Assembly (NCBI GenBank): GCA_027080775.1
Contig: JALWPV010000028.1
Location: forward strand, 124,001 to 188,000
Source of the DNA: Acidilobaceae archaeon
GTDB taxonomy: Archaea; Thermoproteota; Thermoprotei_A; Sulfolobales; Acidilobaceae
DNA length: 64,000 nucleotides
Reading direction: 5' to 3'
Position 1 is the first letter of the stretch. Every line of letters starts with the position of its first letter. Positions 42,681 to 49,760 of the stretch are shown in pieces. The notes beneath the pieces are model-generated. The model made no database searches. It worked only from the letters and a program-made list of their open reading frames with translations, and was not told the DNA's origin. The position numbers and the translations under genes are program-made.

Positions 42681-43043
42681 ATGCCTGTGTACCAGGGGAA
42701 GAACTCCTGTTACGCTAGGAGGGAGGGAGTATATGTTAGGAAGGCTAGGCGGCCTGGAGTGGATACGCTGGCAGAGGCAGCTGCTATAGCCAGGCTAATA
42801 CTCCGAGACCTCAAGCGTGGATACACCTATGAAAACGGGACTTGTAGAAAGGTGAAGATGTCTAAGAGCCTGGCAGTTAGGAGGCTCAACTTCCTGAAGC
42901 TGCTGGCGAGGAGGCACGGGGCGCCGAGGCGCGTGGTCGAGGCTGTGGACTCCCTAGTCGAGTACGTGCTGAGGGAGTGGAGGCTTCCAGGCGGGGAGGT
43001 TAGGGAGCTGGCTAGGAGGATGCTGGCCCGTGCCAAGGCGTAG
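42681..43043 (+). CDS. Provirus small helical hypothetical protein
   Basis: A 120-residue basic protein (LAEAAAIARLILRDLKRGYTY, KSLAVRRLNFLKLLARRHGAPRRVVEAVDSLVEYVLREW). ATG 42681 has GGGGGTGA upstream. It overlaps the PIN gene by 14 bases, so the two are co-translated; it could be its partner, as small helical proteins often are antitoxins for PIN toxins. Its codon use is less GC-rich than the gene before it. Confidence 0.5.
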   Translation: MPVYQGKNSCYARREGVYVRKARRPGVDTLAEAAAIARLILRDLKRGYTYENGTCRKVKMSKSLAVRRLNFLKLLARRHGAPRRVVEAVDSLVEYVLREWRLPGGEVRELARRMLARAKA

Positions 43044-43455
43044 GTGCAGGTACTACGTTAACACTAACTTTCTCGTGGACTTAGAGGGAGAGAAGCCTGA
43101 AGCTGTAGCGTTCGCTAGACAGAGGAGGGGCTTGTGCACTAGTAGCGTGCTCCTGCACGAGTACAGGATCGCTGGCAAGCCCCCTAGGGCCATCAGACTC
43201 GCCAGGGCCTATGGCATTAGGATCTATAAGATTCCAGTTCTGAGGCTGCGTAGGAGGGCCAGGGCCCTACTCCTAGAATGGGGGATTGAGGAGCCCTCAG
43301 ACAATACGGTATACGACGTGGCTCACATACTAGCCGCAAAAATCCTTGGAGCTTCGTATTTCGTTACAGCCGATGGTGCCGCGTGTAGAAGGGCTATAAG
43401 GCTGGGTATTCCATGCATTAACCATAGGACTGGTGAGGAGTATGCCCCACCCTGA
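43030..43455 (+). CDS. Provirus PIN-domain protein (VapC-like)
   Basis: A 141-residue PIN-like protein. The N-terminus YYVNTNFLVDLEGE has the first PIN strand, with Asn where most have the first catalytic Asp; SSVLLHEYRI supplies the acidic Glu; VYDVAHILAAKILGASYFVTADGAACRRA holds the third and fourth Asp. PIN proteins are metal-dependent RNases, often toxins. The altered first acid may lower or change activity. Flanked by overlapping small helical proteins on both sides. Confidence 0.65.
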   Translation: MPRRRCRYYVNTNFLVDLEGEKPEAVAFARQRRGLCTSSVLLHEYRIAGKPPRAIRLARAYGIRIYKIPVLRLRRRARALLLEWGIEEPSDNTVYDVAHILAAKILGASYFVTADGAACRRAIRLGIPCINHRTGEEYAPP

Positions 43456-43636
43456 AGTGGTTGAGATGAGGAGGAGGCTGGCGAGGATACATGACCTCGC
43501 CGAGGAGGCTGCCGAGAGAGTGGGAGACCGAGTGGTCGAGGAGCTACTCGACAGGTGGGCCGAGGGGAGGCTCTCAACTAGGGAGCTGGTATCCACGCTT
43601 AAGAAGCTGGCTAGAGGGAATCGAGGATCAGCTTGA
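43433..43636 (+). CDS. Provirus small helical protein after the PIN gene
   Basis: A 67-residue charged protein, almost all helix (EVVEMRRRLARIHDLAEEAAERVGDRVVEELLDRWAEGRLSTRELVSTLKKLARG). It overlaps the PIN gene by 23 bases and is probably co-translated. Size and character fit an antitoxin or adaptor, but no known antitoxin motif is seen. Confidence 0.5.
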   Translation: MRSMPHPEVVEMRRRLARIHDLAEEAAERVGDRVVEELLDRWAEGRLSTRELVSTLKKLARGNRGSA

Positions 43637-43718
43637 CCAGCTTGTAGCCCAGGTAGGCCATCCCAGACGCTACGAAGACCACTAGCACTACTTGGACTGG
43701 GTCCTGGTACCACGCCAC
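43611..43718 (-). CDS. Provirus 35-residue single-span membrane peptide
   Basis: Starts at GTG 43718, overlapping the 3' end of the next upstream minus-strand gene, and stops at 43611. Translation VAWYQDPVQVVLVVFVASGM followed by AYLGYKLVKLILDSL gives one hydrophobic helix with a basic end. A purine-rich GAGGGGGTG lies upstream. It overlaps tail to tail with the gene after the PIN protein. Short length keeps this tentative. Confidence 0.4.
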   Translation of the reverse strand: MAWYQDPVQVVLVVFVASGMAYLGYKLVKLILDSL

Positions 43719-44050
43719 GCGAGGAGCACCCCCTCGGCCTCCCCGCTGGGCGCTGCCTCGAGGTTGATGGCGCCGTTGTGGACCTCTATCCCGCTCCTCC
43801 TCAGTATGCTGACTACGAGCTCTGGCTCCTCGGATTGCGGGTCCACGAATGCGACTAGCCTGTACTTCTTGGGGGTGAAGCCCTCCTGAACCATGCCTGA
43901 GACCCAGGCGATTATCTTGAGGATTGCCTGGAACTCGTTCCTGAACTCGAAGGTCCTCCTCTTATGGACCGCCCCGCTCTCCCTATGCACGAAGGCTAGG
44001 GTTAAGCGCTTGGGGGGCCTCAGGGGCTTCCTTGAGGCCACCTGTACCAC
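43688..44050 (-). CDS. Provirus small hypothetical protein
   Basis: A 120-residue protein: basic start (SRKPLRPPKRLTLAFVHRESGAVHKRRTFEF), then a helix (NEFQAILKIIAWVSGMV) and a strand-rich C-terminal half (KKYRLVAFVDPQSEEPELVVSILRRSGIEV). No family recognised. Divergent from the virion-type operon that starts at 44132. Confidence 0.5.
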   Translation of the reverse strand: MVQVASRKPLRPPKRLTLAFVHRESGAVHKRRTFEFRNEFQAILKIIAWVSGMVQEGFTPKKYRLVAFVDPQSEEPELVVSILRRSGIEVHNGAINLEAAPSGEAEGVLLAWRGTRTQSK

Positions 44051-44082
44051 CCAGGCCCGCCGTGGATTGAGGTGAAACCGTC

Positions 44083-44090
44083 CATTAAAT
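44083..44090 (+). promoter_or_regulatory. TATA-like box of the surface/virion operon
   Basis: CATTAAAT lies about 45 bases before the ATG of the 80-residue membrane protein, with GAGGTG ten bases before that ATG. The implied transcript start near 44113 gives a leader of about 20 bases. The element reads nearly the same on the minus strand and could also serve the gene ending at 43688. Confidence 0.5.
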
Positions 44091-44131
44091 CAGGGTCGAA
44101 TTCAAGTCTACTCTAAGCGAGGTGCTACCAT

Positions 44132-44374
44132 ATGAAGGTCATCGAGGCCCTGAGGAGGGGCGCTGGGGCCCTCAAGGCCAGGGCCGCCCTCGGGGCGTCC
44201 GCGGCCATAGCCGTGCTGGGCGAGACGACCTCCACCATAGACACGAGCACCATGACCAGCCTCATCCAGAGCCTGCTCCCGCTGATCGTCACGATGATAG
44301 GGATAGCGATACCGATAGTCTTCTTCAACAAGATAATAGAACTCATAGAGAGGCTCCTGAAGAGCTTCAGCTAG
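44132..44374 (+). CDS. Provirus small hydrophobic protein, candidate major capsid/envelope protein
   Basis: An 80-residue protein. A basic N-terminus (MKVIEALRRGAGALKARAA) leads to a short hydrophobic stretch (LGASAAIAVLG), a polar TSTIDTST segment, and a strong membrane helix (LLPLIVTMIGIAIPIVFFNKIIELIERLLKSF). Size and hydrophobic plan recall coat proteins of spindle-shaped archaeal viruses. Its C-terminal 30 residues resemble those of the next protein. Strong promoter and ribosome-binding site suit an abundant product. Virion role is inferred. Confidence 0.6.
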   Translation: MKVIEALRRGAGALKARAALGASAAIAVLGETTSTIDTSTMTSLIQSLLPLIVTMIGIAIPIVFFNKIIELIERLLKSFS

Positions 44375-44384
44375 CCCCCGCGGG

Positions 44385-45050
44385 GTGGCCGCTTTGCGCC
44401 CCCACGCCCTCCTAGCCCTGGTCATAGCGCTGATAGCAGCCATAGCGCCGCTGGCGCCCATAGCGCACGCGGCGCAGGCCACCGCGACCATACAGGCCAA
44501 CGTGGCCGACCAGAGCTACAGCTTCCAGGTCGAGCCCCCCGTGCTCATAAGGGTGTCATTCAGCGGGCTCCAGCCGAATAGCGGCGTGGACAACCTCGCG
44601 CTGAGCTTCAGGGACAACAGCACCACGCCGCAGGAGGTCTTCATACTCTACGTGAAGACCAACGGCGACCTAGTGCTCCACGTCCCAGTAGCTGGGGTGA
44701 CCACCGACCAGGTGCTCGGGAGCTGGCAGAGCCTGGGCAGCATAACCATAAGGTACTGGAGCGACAAGCTCCAGGTGCTAGACCCCTACGGTAACGTGCT
44801 ATACGAGGTCTCAGGCAGCTTCCCAGCGCTCGCCAGCATCTGGGCGCACAGCAGCGACACCAACGGGACGGCGGCCTTCACAGCTGGAACCATAACGGTC
44901 GAGGCCCAGGACGACCCAGCCGTGATGACCCAGCAGATAACGGGCCTCCTCTCATCCTTCATGCCCCTGGTGGCAGTGATGATAGGCCTTGGATTCACGA
45001 TAGCGATACTCAACAAGTTTATGAGGATCATAAGTGGCATGCTCAAGTAG
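44385..45050 (+). CDS. Provirus secreted beta-rich protein with C-terminal membrane helix
   Basis: A 221-residue protein: signal peptide (LLALVIALIAAIAPLAPIAHAA), a beta-rich ectodomain of about 150 residues like concanavalin/LamG-type folds (VRVSFSGLQPNSGVDNLALSFRD, EVFILYVKTNGDLVLHVPV, ITIRYWSDKLQVLD), and a C-terminal helix PLVAVMIGLGFTIAILNKFMRII close in sequence to that of the preceding protein. It looks like a spike that shares an anchor module with the small hydrophobic protein. Ten bases separate the two genes. Confidence 0.65.
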   Translation: MAALRPHALLALVIALIAAIAPLAPIAHAAQATATIQANVADQSYSFQVEPPVLIRVSFSGLQPNSGVDNLALSFRDNSTTPQEVFILYVKTNGDLVLHVPVAGVTTDQVLGSWQSLGSITIRYWSDKLQVLDPYGNVLYEVSGSFPALASIWAHSSDTNGTAAFTAGTITVEAQDDPAVMTQQITGLLSSFMPLVAVMIGLGFTIAILNKFMRIISGMLK

Positions 45051-45062
45051 CGGGGCGGTCAC

Positions 45063-46097
45063 TTGGGGGCCCGAGCCTCGGCGCTCACAGCCGCCCTCGC
45101 CCTCTTTCTCTTTCTACTAGCCCTCACAGCCGCCTCGAGCCTCGCCCACGCCTCCAGCAGCGGCCCCCTCGTGTGCGTCTACTACTACCCCTGGTACGGG
45201 GGCCCTGATCACCCCTGGCAGTTCTACAAGGACACCCCAGTCCTGGGCCTCTACAACTCCAGCCACCTAAGCGTGATAGCCAGACACCTAGGCTGGCTCA
45301 GGGACCTAGGCGTTGACTGCCTGTTTATCAGCTGGTGGGGCCCTGGCCACTTCACGGATAGGGTAGCCCAGGAGATATTCAAGCTACTACCCAGCTACGG
45401 CCTGAGGGCTGCTATACTCGTGGAGCCCTACAAGGGAGACGAAAACCCCGAGGTCTACAACAGCACCTGGTGGAATGAGACCCTAGCCTACCTTAGGGAG
45501 AACTACATAGACAGGTACCCAGAGGCCTATTTGAGGCTGGAGGGTAAGCCCCTAGTCCTAGCCTTCAACCCCATAGGCCTGGCCTATGACCCCAGGCCAG
45601 ACCATCCAGGCTACGCTATCAGGATTGTGGGCAACGATATTGATAACGCTAGATACCAGGACTGGGACCTATGGCCAGACTACGACAAGGCCCTGACTGG
45701 CCACCTCAGGATCAGGAGAGACGGCTACGTATCACTTGCTCCGCGCTTCGACGACGAGCACTTCAGGCCAGGAGGCGTGCCCCCCTACGACCCAGACCTG
45801 TCCAGAGGCTGGTACCAGAGGCAGTGGGAGTGGGTGCTAAGGCATAGGGACGCAATCAGGATCGTGGCCATCTATAGCTGGAACGAGTTCCACGAGCGGA
45901 GCGCCATAGAGCCACACAACGACGCCACAGCCCACGTGGGCCCCTACTACCTCTACGACCTCACCAAGCACTACATCCAGGAGCTAAGGCAGCCAGAGGC
46001 CCTCGCGGGCGGGGCACGCCTGGGAGCCTCCATAGCAGCAGCGCTAGCCCTCGCCTCGACAGTCGTAGCGCTGCTAGTCAGACTAGCGCGCTCGTGA
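45063..46097 (+). CDS. Provirus GH99-like glycoside hydrolase, membrane-anchored
   Basis: A 344-residue protein with a signal peptide (about 1-30), a (beta/alpha)-barrel glycosidase domain and a C-terminal membrane helix (about 319-341). GH99 signs: VYYYPWYGG at the first strand, FISWWGPG, and YSWNEFHERSAIEP, whose Glu275 and Glu278 correspond in spacing to the two catalytic acids of endo-alpha-mannosidase/mannanase GH99. It could cut host surface glycans at entry or exit. TTG start, 12 bases after the spike gene. Confidence 0.75.
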   Translation: MGARASALTAALALFLFLLALTAASSLAHASSSGPLVCVYYYPWYGGPDHPWQFYKDTPVLGLYNSSHLSVIARHLGWLRDLGVDCLFISWWGPGHFTDRVAQEIFKLLPSYGLRAAILVEPYKGDENPEVYNSTWWNETLAYLRENYIDRYPEAYLRLEGKPLVLAFNPIGLAYDPRPDHPGYAIRIVGNDIDNARYQDWDLWPDYDKALTGHLRIRRDGYVSLAPRFDDEHFRPGGVPPYDPDLSRGWYQRQWEWVLRHRDAIRIVAIYSWNEFHERSAIEPHNDATAHVGPYYLYDLTKHYIQELRQPEALAGGARLGASIAAALALASTVVALLVRLARS

Positions 46098-46179
46098 GCC
46101 CATGTAAGCGGCCTTGCCCCTCCTTGGCTTCGTCTAGGCTTTGCGGTACTCCTAGTCTTTCTAGTGCACCCGATGAGCC

Positions 46180-48246
46180 TTGAGGAGGGCTATGGCCCTA
46201 TCTGTAATCCTACTAGTGGCACTCTCAGTCGTGGCTACCATTCCCATGCCAGCTAAGGCAGCTACGATACCGCTAAGCGAGGTTCAGGACGCGATAAAAA
46301 GAGGAGTCGATGCCGTCTACGATGCCGTTAGGCCCATTCTTGTCAATTCGACATACTACTTCGTCATGCCAGACCATCCAAGCCCAACGGTCATAGTAGA
46401 ATGCAACGGAAAACGGTATGTCCCAGGTAGCTTCTTCGACCCAGGCGATAGAGACTATGAAACCGAACTGGTCGAAGTTACATCCAATAGCGTGGCCTGG
46501 CGCTACAAGTTTAACGTAGACGACGACGAGGACAAGGATATTACATTATACCTACGCTTAACAAACGTTAACAGCACCACCGATAATCTCTACATCTACG
46601 TAGACCACTCTGAATGCACGTTTAACCTGATAGTAGGCACCTACTCTCCCTACAGGTTCAATAACATAAACGAGGGCTGGAGCACGACAATCAGCATAGA
46701 CGAATACAATGACTACAAGTTCCACAGCGCCAGGTACGTCGCGAGACACAGCACCAGGATAGCCGCGTGGCTCTTGGAAGAGGAGGGATATACCTACCTG
46801 GCTAGCCAGATGCATGCATTCATGGATATGCTCGGCTTTACCTACGATGTTTACGCTCCAGTGTTCGGCAAGTCAAACGATTATCCAGACGACTTCTTTG
46901 AGATCCACTCTACCTGGCTTGGAAACGGTTATGAGGCCCAGCCATGGACTATCAACGACTCCTATTACATCAACTACCCATACAAGAGCAGGATGTACAT
47001 CTTCAACAAGGTCGGCATGTTAGACCAGGCAATCAGAGGATGGGAGGACATGCCTCTAAGTAGCCTGCTGAAGGCCATCCACCTTCTAAACAAGTACGGG
47101 GCCAGCAGGCAGGCGGAAGCCGAGCAGTTGATAGAGCATGCACTAGAGGAGGGCCGCTGGGACGGTTATGGCCTTAAGGGCAGTCTTCTAGACCCCATCT
47201 ATATAACTACAGGCCAGAAGAGCGAGGAAGTGGTTCCCTACTGGTATGACGGCTATCCAGTATATCTGAACGCCGTTCTCCTAGTTGCCCTTGTAAGGTA
47301 TTACGAGGTAACGGGTGACCAGTGGATAGCTGGAAACGATATTCTGTACATGGCTGACAGGCTTGCTGGGATACTAGTTAAGCTCCAGTGGAACTATGAA
47401 GAGGAGACTCCATGGGGCTATGTGAGACTGGCGCTATTCAGGGGATGGTGGCCAGCAGCCTATGATATCGGCTCAATAATAGCTAAGCCTAGCGCTTGGG
47501 GCCTCATCGACTCCGCCACACATGTGACCGACGCTTTTGCTGGAGCGCTATCAAAGGTGGGCCTGAACGTGCCGCCAGAATCGCTGAGGCCCATGCCCAG
47601 CGAGTGGCCCTTCGCGATAGTCAATAGCGAGTCAACAATACTAGCTATCAAGGCACTCAAAGTCTATCTGGAGCTCGCCCAAGAGCTAGGTAGGGCACCC
47701 ATTGACGTAACGGCTGACACGCTAGCTTGGACAAACGGTGTTTTCGTGGAGAGCGGCGGAGGCGGCGGAGGACCACTCGATGATAGCCACGGGGGAGAGA
47801 CAGCTGGCGATGGACGCTGGGTCACGGCTTTCGCTACAACGCCAGGCCTAGCTGGGGATGCCTGGCACTATCAATATGCTAAGTTTAAGATTCCAGTGAG
47901 CGTCTCAGACCAGTACAACGTGACAGTCATGGCGACGGTAACGTATTCCACATATGACAGCCTGGGCTCTAGCGATGAGATATACCTCATTGTCAAGCTG
48001 CTCGATAGCTCTGGGAACCTAATACAGCAGACCGATCGCACAATTGCTAGCGTCAACGAGAATGGGCTCTACAGCGGCTCTAAAGCTGTGGGCATCTACA
48101 TGAACGTTGGGAACCTGCCAGCTGGTACCTACTATGTCGAGGTAGGCCTAAAGGTAGTGGCAGACAACGGGCCAGCGTCGCTTAATGGGGCGTGGGCTTC
48201 CGCCAGAGCAGTAATTGACGTTGTAGCAATAGAGCCTTCATCTTGA
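46180..48246 (+). CDS. Provirus large secreted protein, helical toroid plus beta-sandwich
   Basis: A 688-residue secreted protein: signal peptide (ALSVILLVALSVVATIPMPAKA), a beta-rich stretch (about 45-150), a long helical region with aromatic-rich repeats (about 180-520) suggesting an alpha/alpha-toroid as in several carbohydrate enzymes, a Gly6 linker (about 525-530), and a C-terminal beta-sandwich (about 545-688). No membrane anchor. GC content and codon choice are visibly lower than in neighbouring provirus genes, so it may have been acquired separately. TTG 46180 is listed; ATG 46192 follows a GGAGG. Function unknown. Confidence 0.65.
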   Translation: MRRAMALSVILLVALSVVATIPMPAKAATIPLSEVQDAIKRGVDAVYDAVRPILVNSTYYFVMPDHPSPTVIVECNGKRYVPGSFFDPGDRDYETELVEVTSNSVAWRYKFNVDDDEDKDITLYLRLTNVNSTTDNLYIYVDHSECTFNLIVGTYSPYRFNNINEGWSTTISIDEYNDYKFHSARYVARHSTRIAAWLLEEEGYTYLASQMHAFMDMLGFTYDVYAPVFGKSNDYPDDFFEIHSTWLGNGYEAQPWTINDSYYINYPYKSRMYIFNKVGMLDQAIRGWEDMPLSSLLKAIHLLNKYGASRQAEAEQLIEHALEEGRWDGYGLKGSLLDPIYITTGQKSEEVVPYWYDGYPVYLNAVLLVALVRYYEVTGDQWIAGNDILYMADRLAGILVKLQWNYEEETPWGYVRLALFRGWWPAAYDIGSIIAKPSAWGLIDSATHVTDAFAGALSKVGLNVPPESLRPMPSEWPFAIVNSESTILAIKALKVYLELAQELGRAPIDVTADTLAWTNGVFVESGGGGGGPLDDSHGGETAGDGRWVTAFATTPGLAGDAWHYQYAKFKIPVSVSDQYNVTVMATVTYSTYDSLGSSDEIYLIVKLLDSSGNLIQQTDRTIASVNENGLYSGSKAVGIYMNVGNLPAGTYYVEVGLKVVADNGPASLNGAWASARAVIDVVAIEPSS

Positions 48247-48306
48247 TTTAGTCTCTCGACTAGCCCTTTTTTCCTCCCCTTATAGCCATCTTAGTGGGGC
48301 CTCCGC

Positions 48307-48663
48307 TTGGATTGGCGGCGCCTGGCTAGGGGGCTGGTTGTTCTGGGTGTTATTGTTGGTGTCCTGCTCGGCTGCTGCGAGTGCTGCAGGTTCCTGGGCC
48401 TCATAGTCTATACGCTACCCGCTACCGCCGCCCTCATGGTCCTCGAGGACCCATTGGGCTCGGATGTTGCTGCGGCCATCTTCTTCGCCATGCTCGCCCT
48501 CGAGACCCTGGGTATTGCCTGGTGGATCGGGGGCGGCAGGGGCTGGAGGGGCCTGGCCAGGAGGGCCCTCGCCACCGCCCTCGCCCTATACGGCTCCACC
48601 CTACTCTACCTCTTCCTACTCCTAATGGAGGCCGCGGCAGGCATGGGCGGGCCAGGCTGGTGA
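48307..48663 (+). CDS. Provirus small integral membrane protein
   Basis: A 118-residue protein with about three to four membrane helices (LVVLGVIVGVLLGCCECCRFLGLIVYTLPATAALMVL, AAAIFFAMLALETLGIAWWIG, ALATALALYGSTLLYLFLLLME). The cysteine cluster CCECC in the first helix is unusual. TTG start; CTTATAG is about 20 bases upstream, and a T-rich CCCTTTTTTCC after the previous gene may be a terminator. No family recognised. Confidence 0.55.
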   Translation: MDWRRLARGLVVLGVIVGVLLGCCECCRFLGLIVYTLPATAALMVLEDPLGSDVAAAIFFAMLALETLGIAWWIGGGRGWRGLARRALATALALYGSTLLYLFLLLMEAAAGMGGPGW

Positions 48664-48776
48664 ATCCGTCCAGCCTTAGGGCCTTACGGTGTGCTCCCCC
48701 GCCCTCCGCCGCGCTGAGGGGAGGCTCTCTCACATCAACCCCCCTCAAGGAGGCCAAGGCCTTCAGGGGCGGAGGC

Positions 48777-48971
48777 GTGAGCCTGAGCGAGAGGCTGCTA
48801 GCCGTCCTACTCAAGCTAGAGGAGGACCTGCTCCACACTTGCAGGAGAGAGGTGGGCGACCAGCAGAGGTGCGAGCGCCTCCTGTCCCCCCTCAGGCTCT
48901 GGCGTAGGCGCGTCCAAGAGCGGGCCTATGAGACAGTGATGCGCGACCTAGGCCTTGCCGAGCGCATCTAG
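48777..48971 (+). CDS. Provirus small helical protein, 64 residues
   Basis: Starts at GTG 48777 with GGCGGAGG directly upstream. The product VSLSERLLAVLLKLEEDLLH..CRREVGDQQRCERLLSPLRLWRRRVQERAYETVMRDLGLAERI is charged and helical, with two cysteines. The longer open frame upstream overlaps the membrane gene and is not protein-like. Its stop falls at the first copy of the GACAGAGAG repeat. Confidence 0.5.
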   Translation: MSLSERLLAVLLKLEEDLLHTCRREVGDQQRCERLLSPLRLWRRRVQERAYETVMRDLGLAERI

Positions 48972-49148
48972 ACAGAGAGTCAGAGAGACACAGACGACAG
49001 AGAGAGGCCACGGCCCCCCAGGTAGGCAGGCAGATGCGCGGGAGAGGCGAGTACTACTGTCTCTTCTATTAGTTTGGCTAACGGTGCAGACCCCTCGGGA
49101 GAGGCTAGGCCCACCTACTCCTCTCTGTCTCCTCTGACTCTCTATCTC

Positions 49149-49415
49149 TTACTCTCTCCCATACAGGCATGTATGGAGGCACTCGGCTATCAGCCTGCCC
49201 TCGTCGGTGAGTTCTATCTCTCTATCCTTGATTGTTAGGAGGCCAGCCAATGCCAGCTTGTATGAGTGGTTGTAGGCCTTCGTCCCAAGCTCTCGCCTGG
49301 CCTCGCCCAGCGTGGAGCGCCCGCCCTTCCCCCGCAGCCACACGAGGAGCTGGGCTGGCCCCGTTAGTAGGAGCCTCGCTAGCGTCTCTCTGTCATCTGT
49401 GTCTCTGTCATTCAT
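49149..49415 (-). CDS. Provirus winged-helix transcriptional regulator
   Basis: An 88-residue protein with a winged helix-turn-helix: ETLARLLLTGPAQLLVWLRGKGGRSTLGEARRELGTKAYNHSYKLALAGLLTIKDREIELTDEGRLIAECL, in which LTIKDREIELTDEGR is the wing. ATG 49415 is chosen over 49430, which adds MWCGC. Divergent from the next operon across a shared A+T-rich promoter; its own first codons contain one copy of the repeat motif, so autoregulation is plausible. Confidence 0.7.
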   Translation of the reverse strand: MNDRDTDDRETLARLLLTGPAQLLVWLRGKGGRSTLGEARRELGTKAYNHSYKLALAGLLTIKDREIELTDEGRLIAECLHTCLYGRE

Positions 49416-49452
49416 ACATCCGCACCACACTAGTATGTGTGCTCGTTCTCCG

Positions 49453-49465
49453 TAAAATTTATTAA
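49453..49465. promoter_or_regulatory. Divergent promoter between provirus regulators
   Basis: TAAAATTTATTAA is the most A+T-rich block of the element and reads as a TATA box on both strands. It stands about 38 bases from the minus-strand regulator ATG and about 58 from the plus-strand GTG at 49523. Repeat-motif copies lie on each side (49383-49412 and 49491-49514), the layout of a regulatory switch. Confidence 0.6.
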
Positions 49466-49522
49466 GTCTGATAGGTGTACGTCTGACGTGAGACAGAGAG
49501 CTGTCTGACAGAGGTGAGGGAA

Positions 49523-49759
49523 GTGGGCGCGAGACTCGGCTTGAATCACATAGGGATCCTCCTGAATAGGAGCGTCGAGGTATTCAAGAGGAGGAAGAGG
49601 GTCCACCTAGCAGAGCTAGCGGCGGAACTAGGCTACAGGAGCCCCGAGTACTTCAGGCGCTCTCCTTGGAGGCTAATCGAGGCGAAGCTCCACGACTGCA
49701 TCATCCAGGTCGAGCCCTGGGTCTACGAGTGGGACTGCGACGATAAGGAGGTGGCCTAG
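49523..49759 (+). CDS. Provirus small DNA-binding-like protein
   Basis: A 78-residue protein. VHLAELAAELGYRSPEYFRRSPWRLIEAKL has a helix-turn-helix character (LAAELGYRSPEYFRR), followed by an acidic C-terminus (WDCDDKEVA). GTG 49523 has GAGGTGAGGG directly upstream; GTG 49514 is possible. First gene of a plus-strand run of small overlapping genes. Confidence 0.55.
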   Translation: MGARLGLNHIGILLNRSVEVFKRRKRVHLAELAAELGYRSPEYFRRSPWRLIEAKLHDCIIQVEPWVYEWDCDDKEVA

Positions 49760-49760
49760 C

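Larger units (their letters stand above)
48970..49514. repeat. Repeated GACAGAGAG-type motifs around the provirus regulator genes
   Basis: Four purine-rich motif copies: 48970-49007 (plus), 49120-49158 (minus, degenerate), 49383-49412 (minus) and 49491-49514 (plus). The 22 bases at 48984-49005 are the reverse complement of 49385-49406 with one mismatch. The third copy lies within the first codons of the minus-strand regulator. Position around two divergent DNA-binding genes suggests operators, or iterons of a replication origin. Confidence 0.6.

Noticed and set aside
48381-48776. Upstream part of the frame leading into the 64-residue protein
   Set aside because: Overlaps the membrane-protein gene and reads Pro/Arg/Gly-rich; the GTG at 48777 has a good ribosome-binding site.
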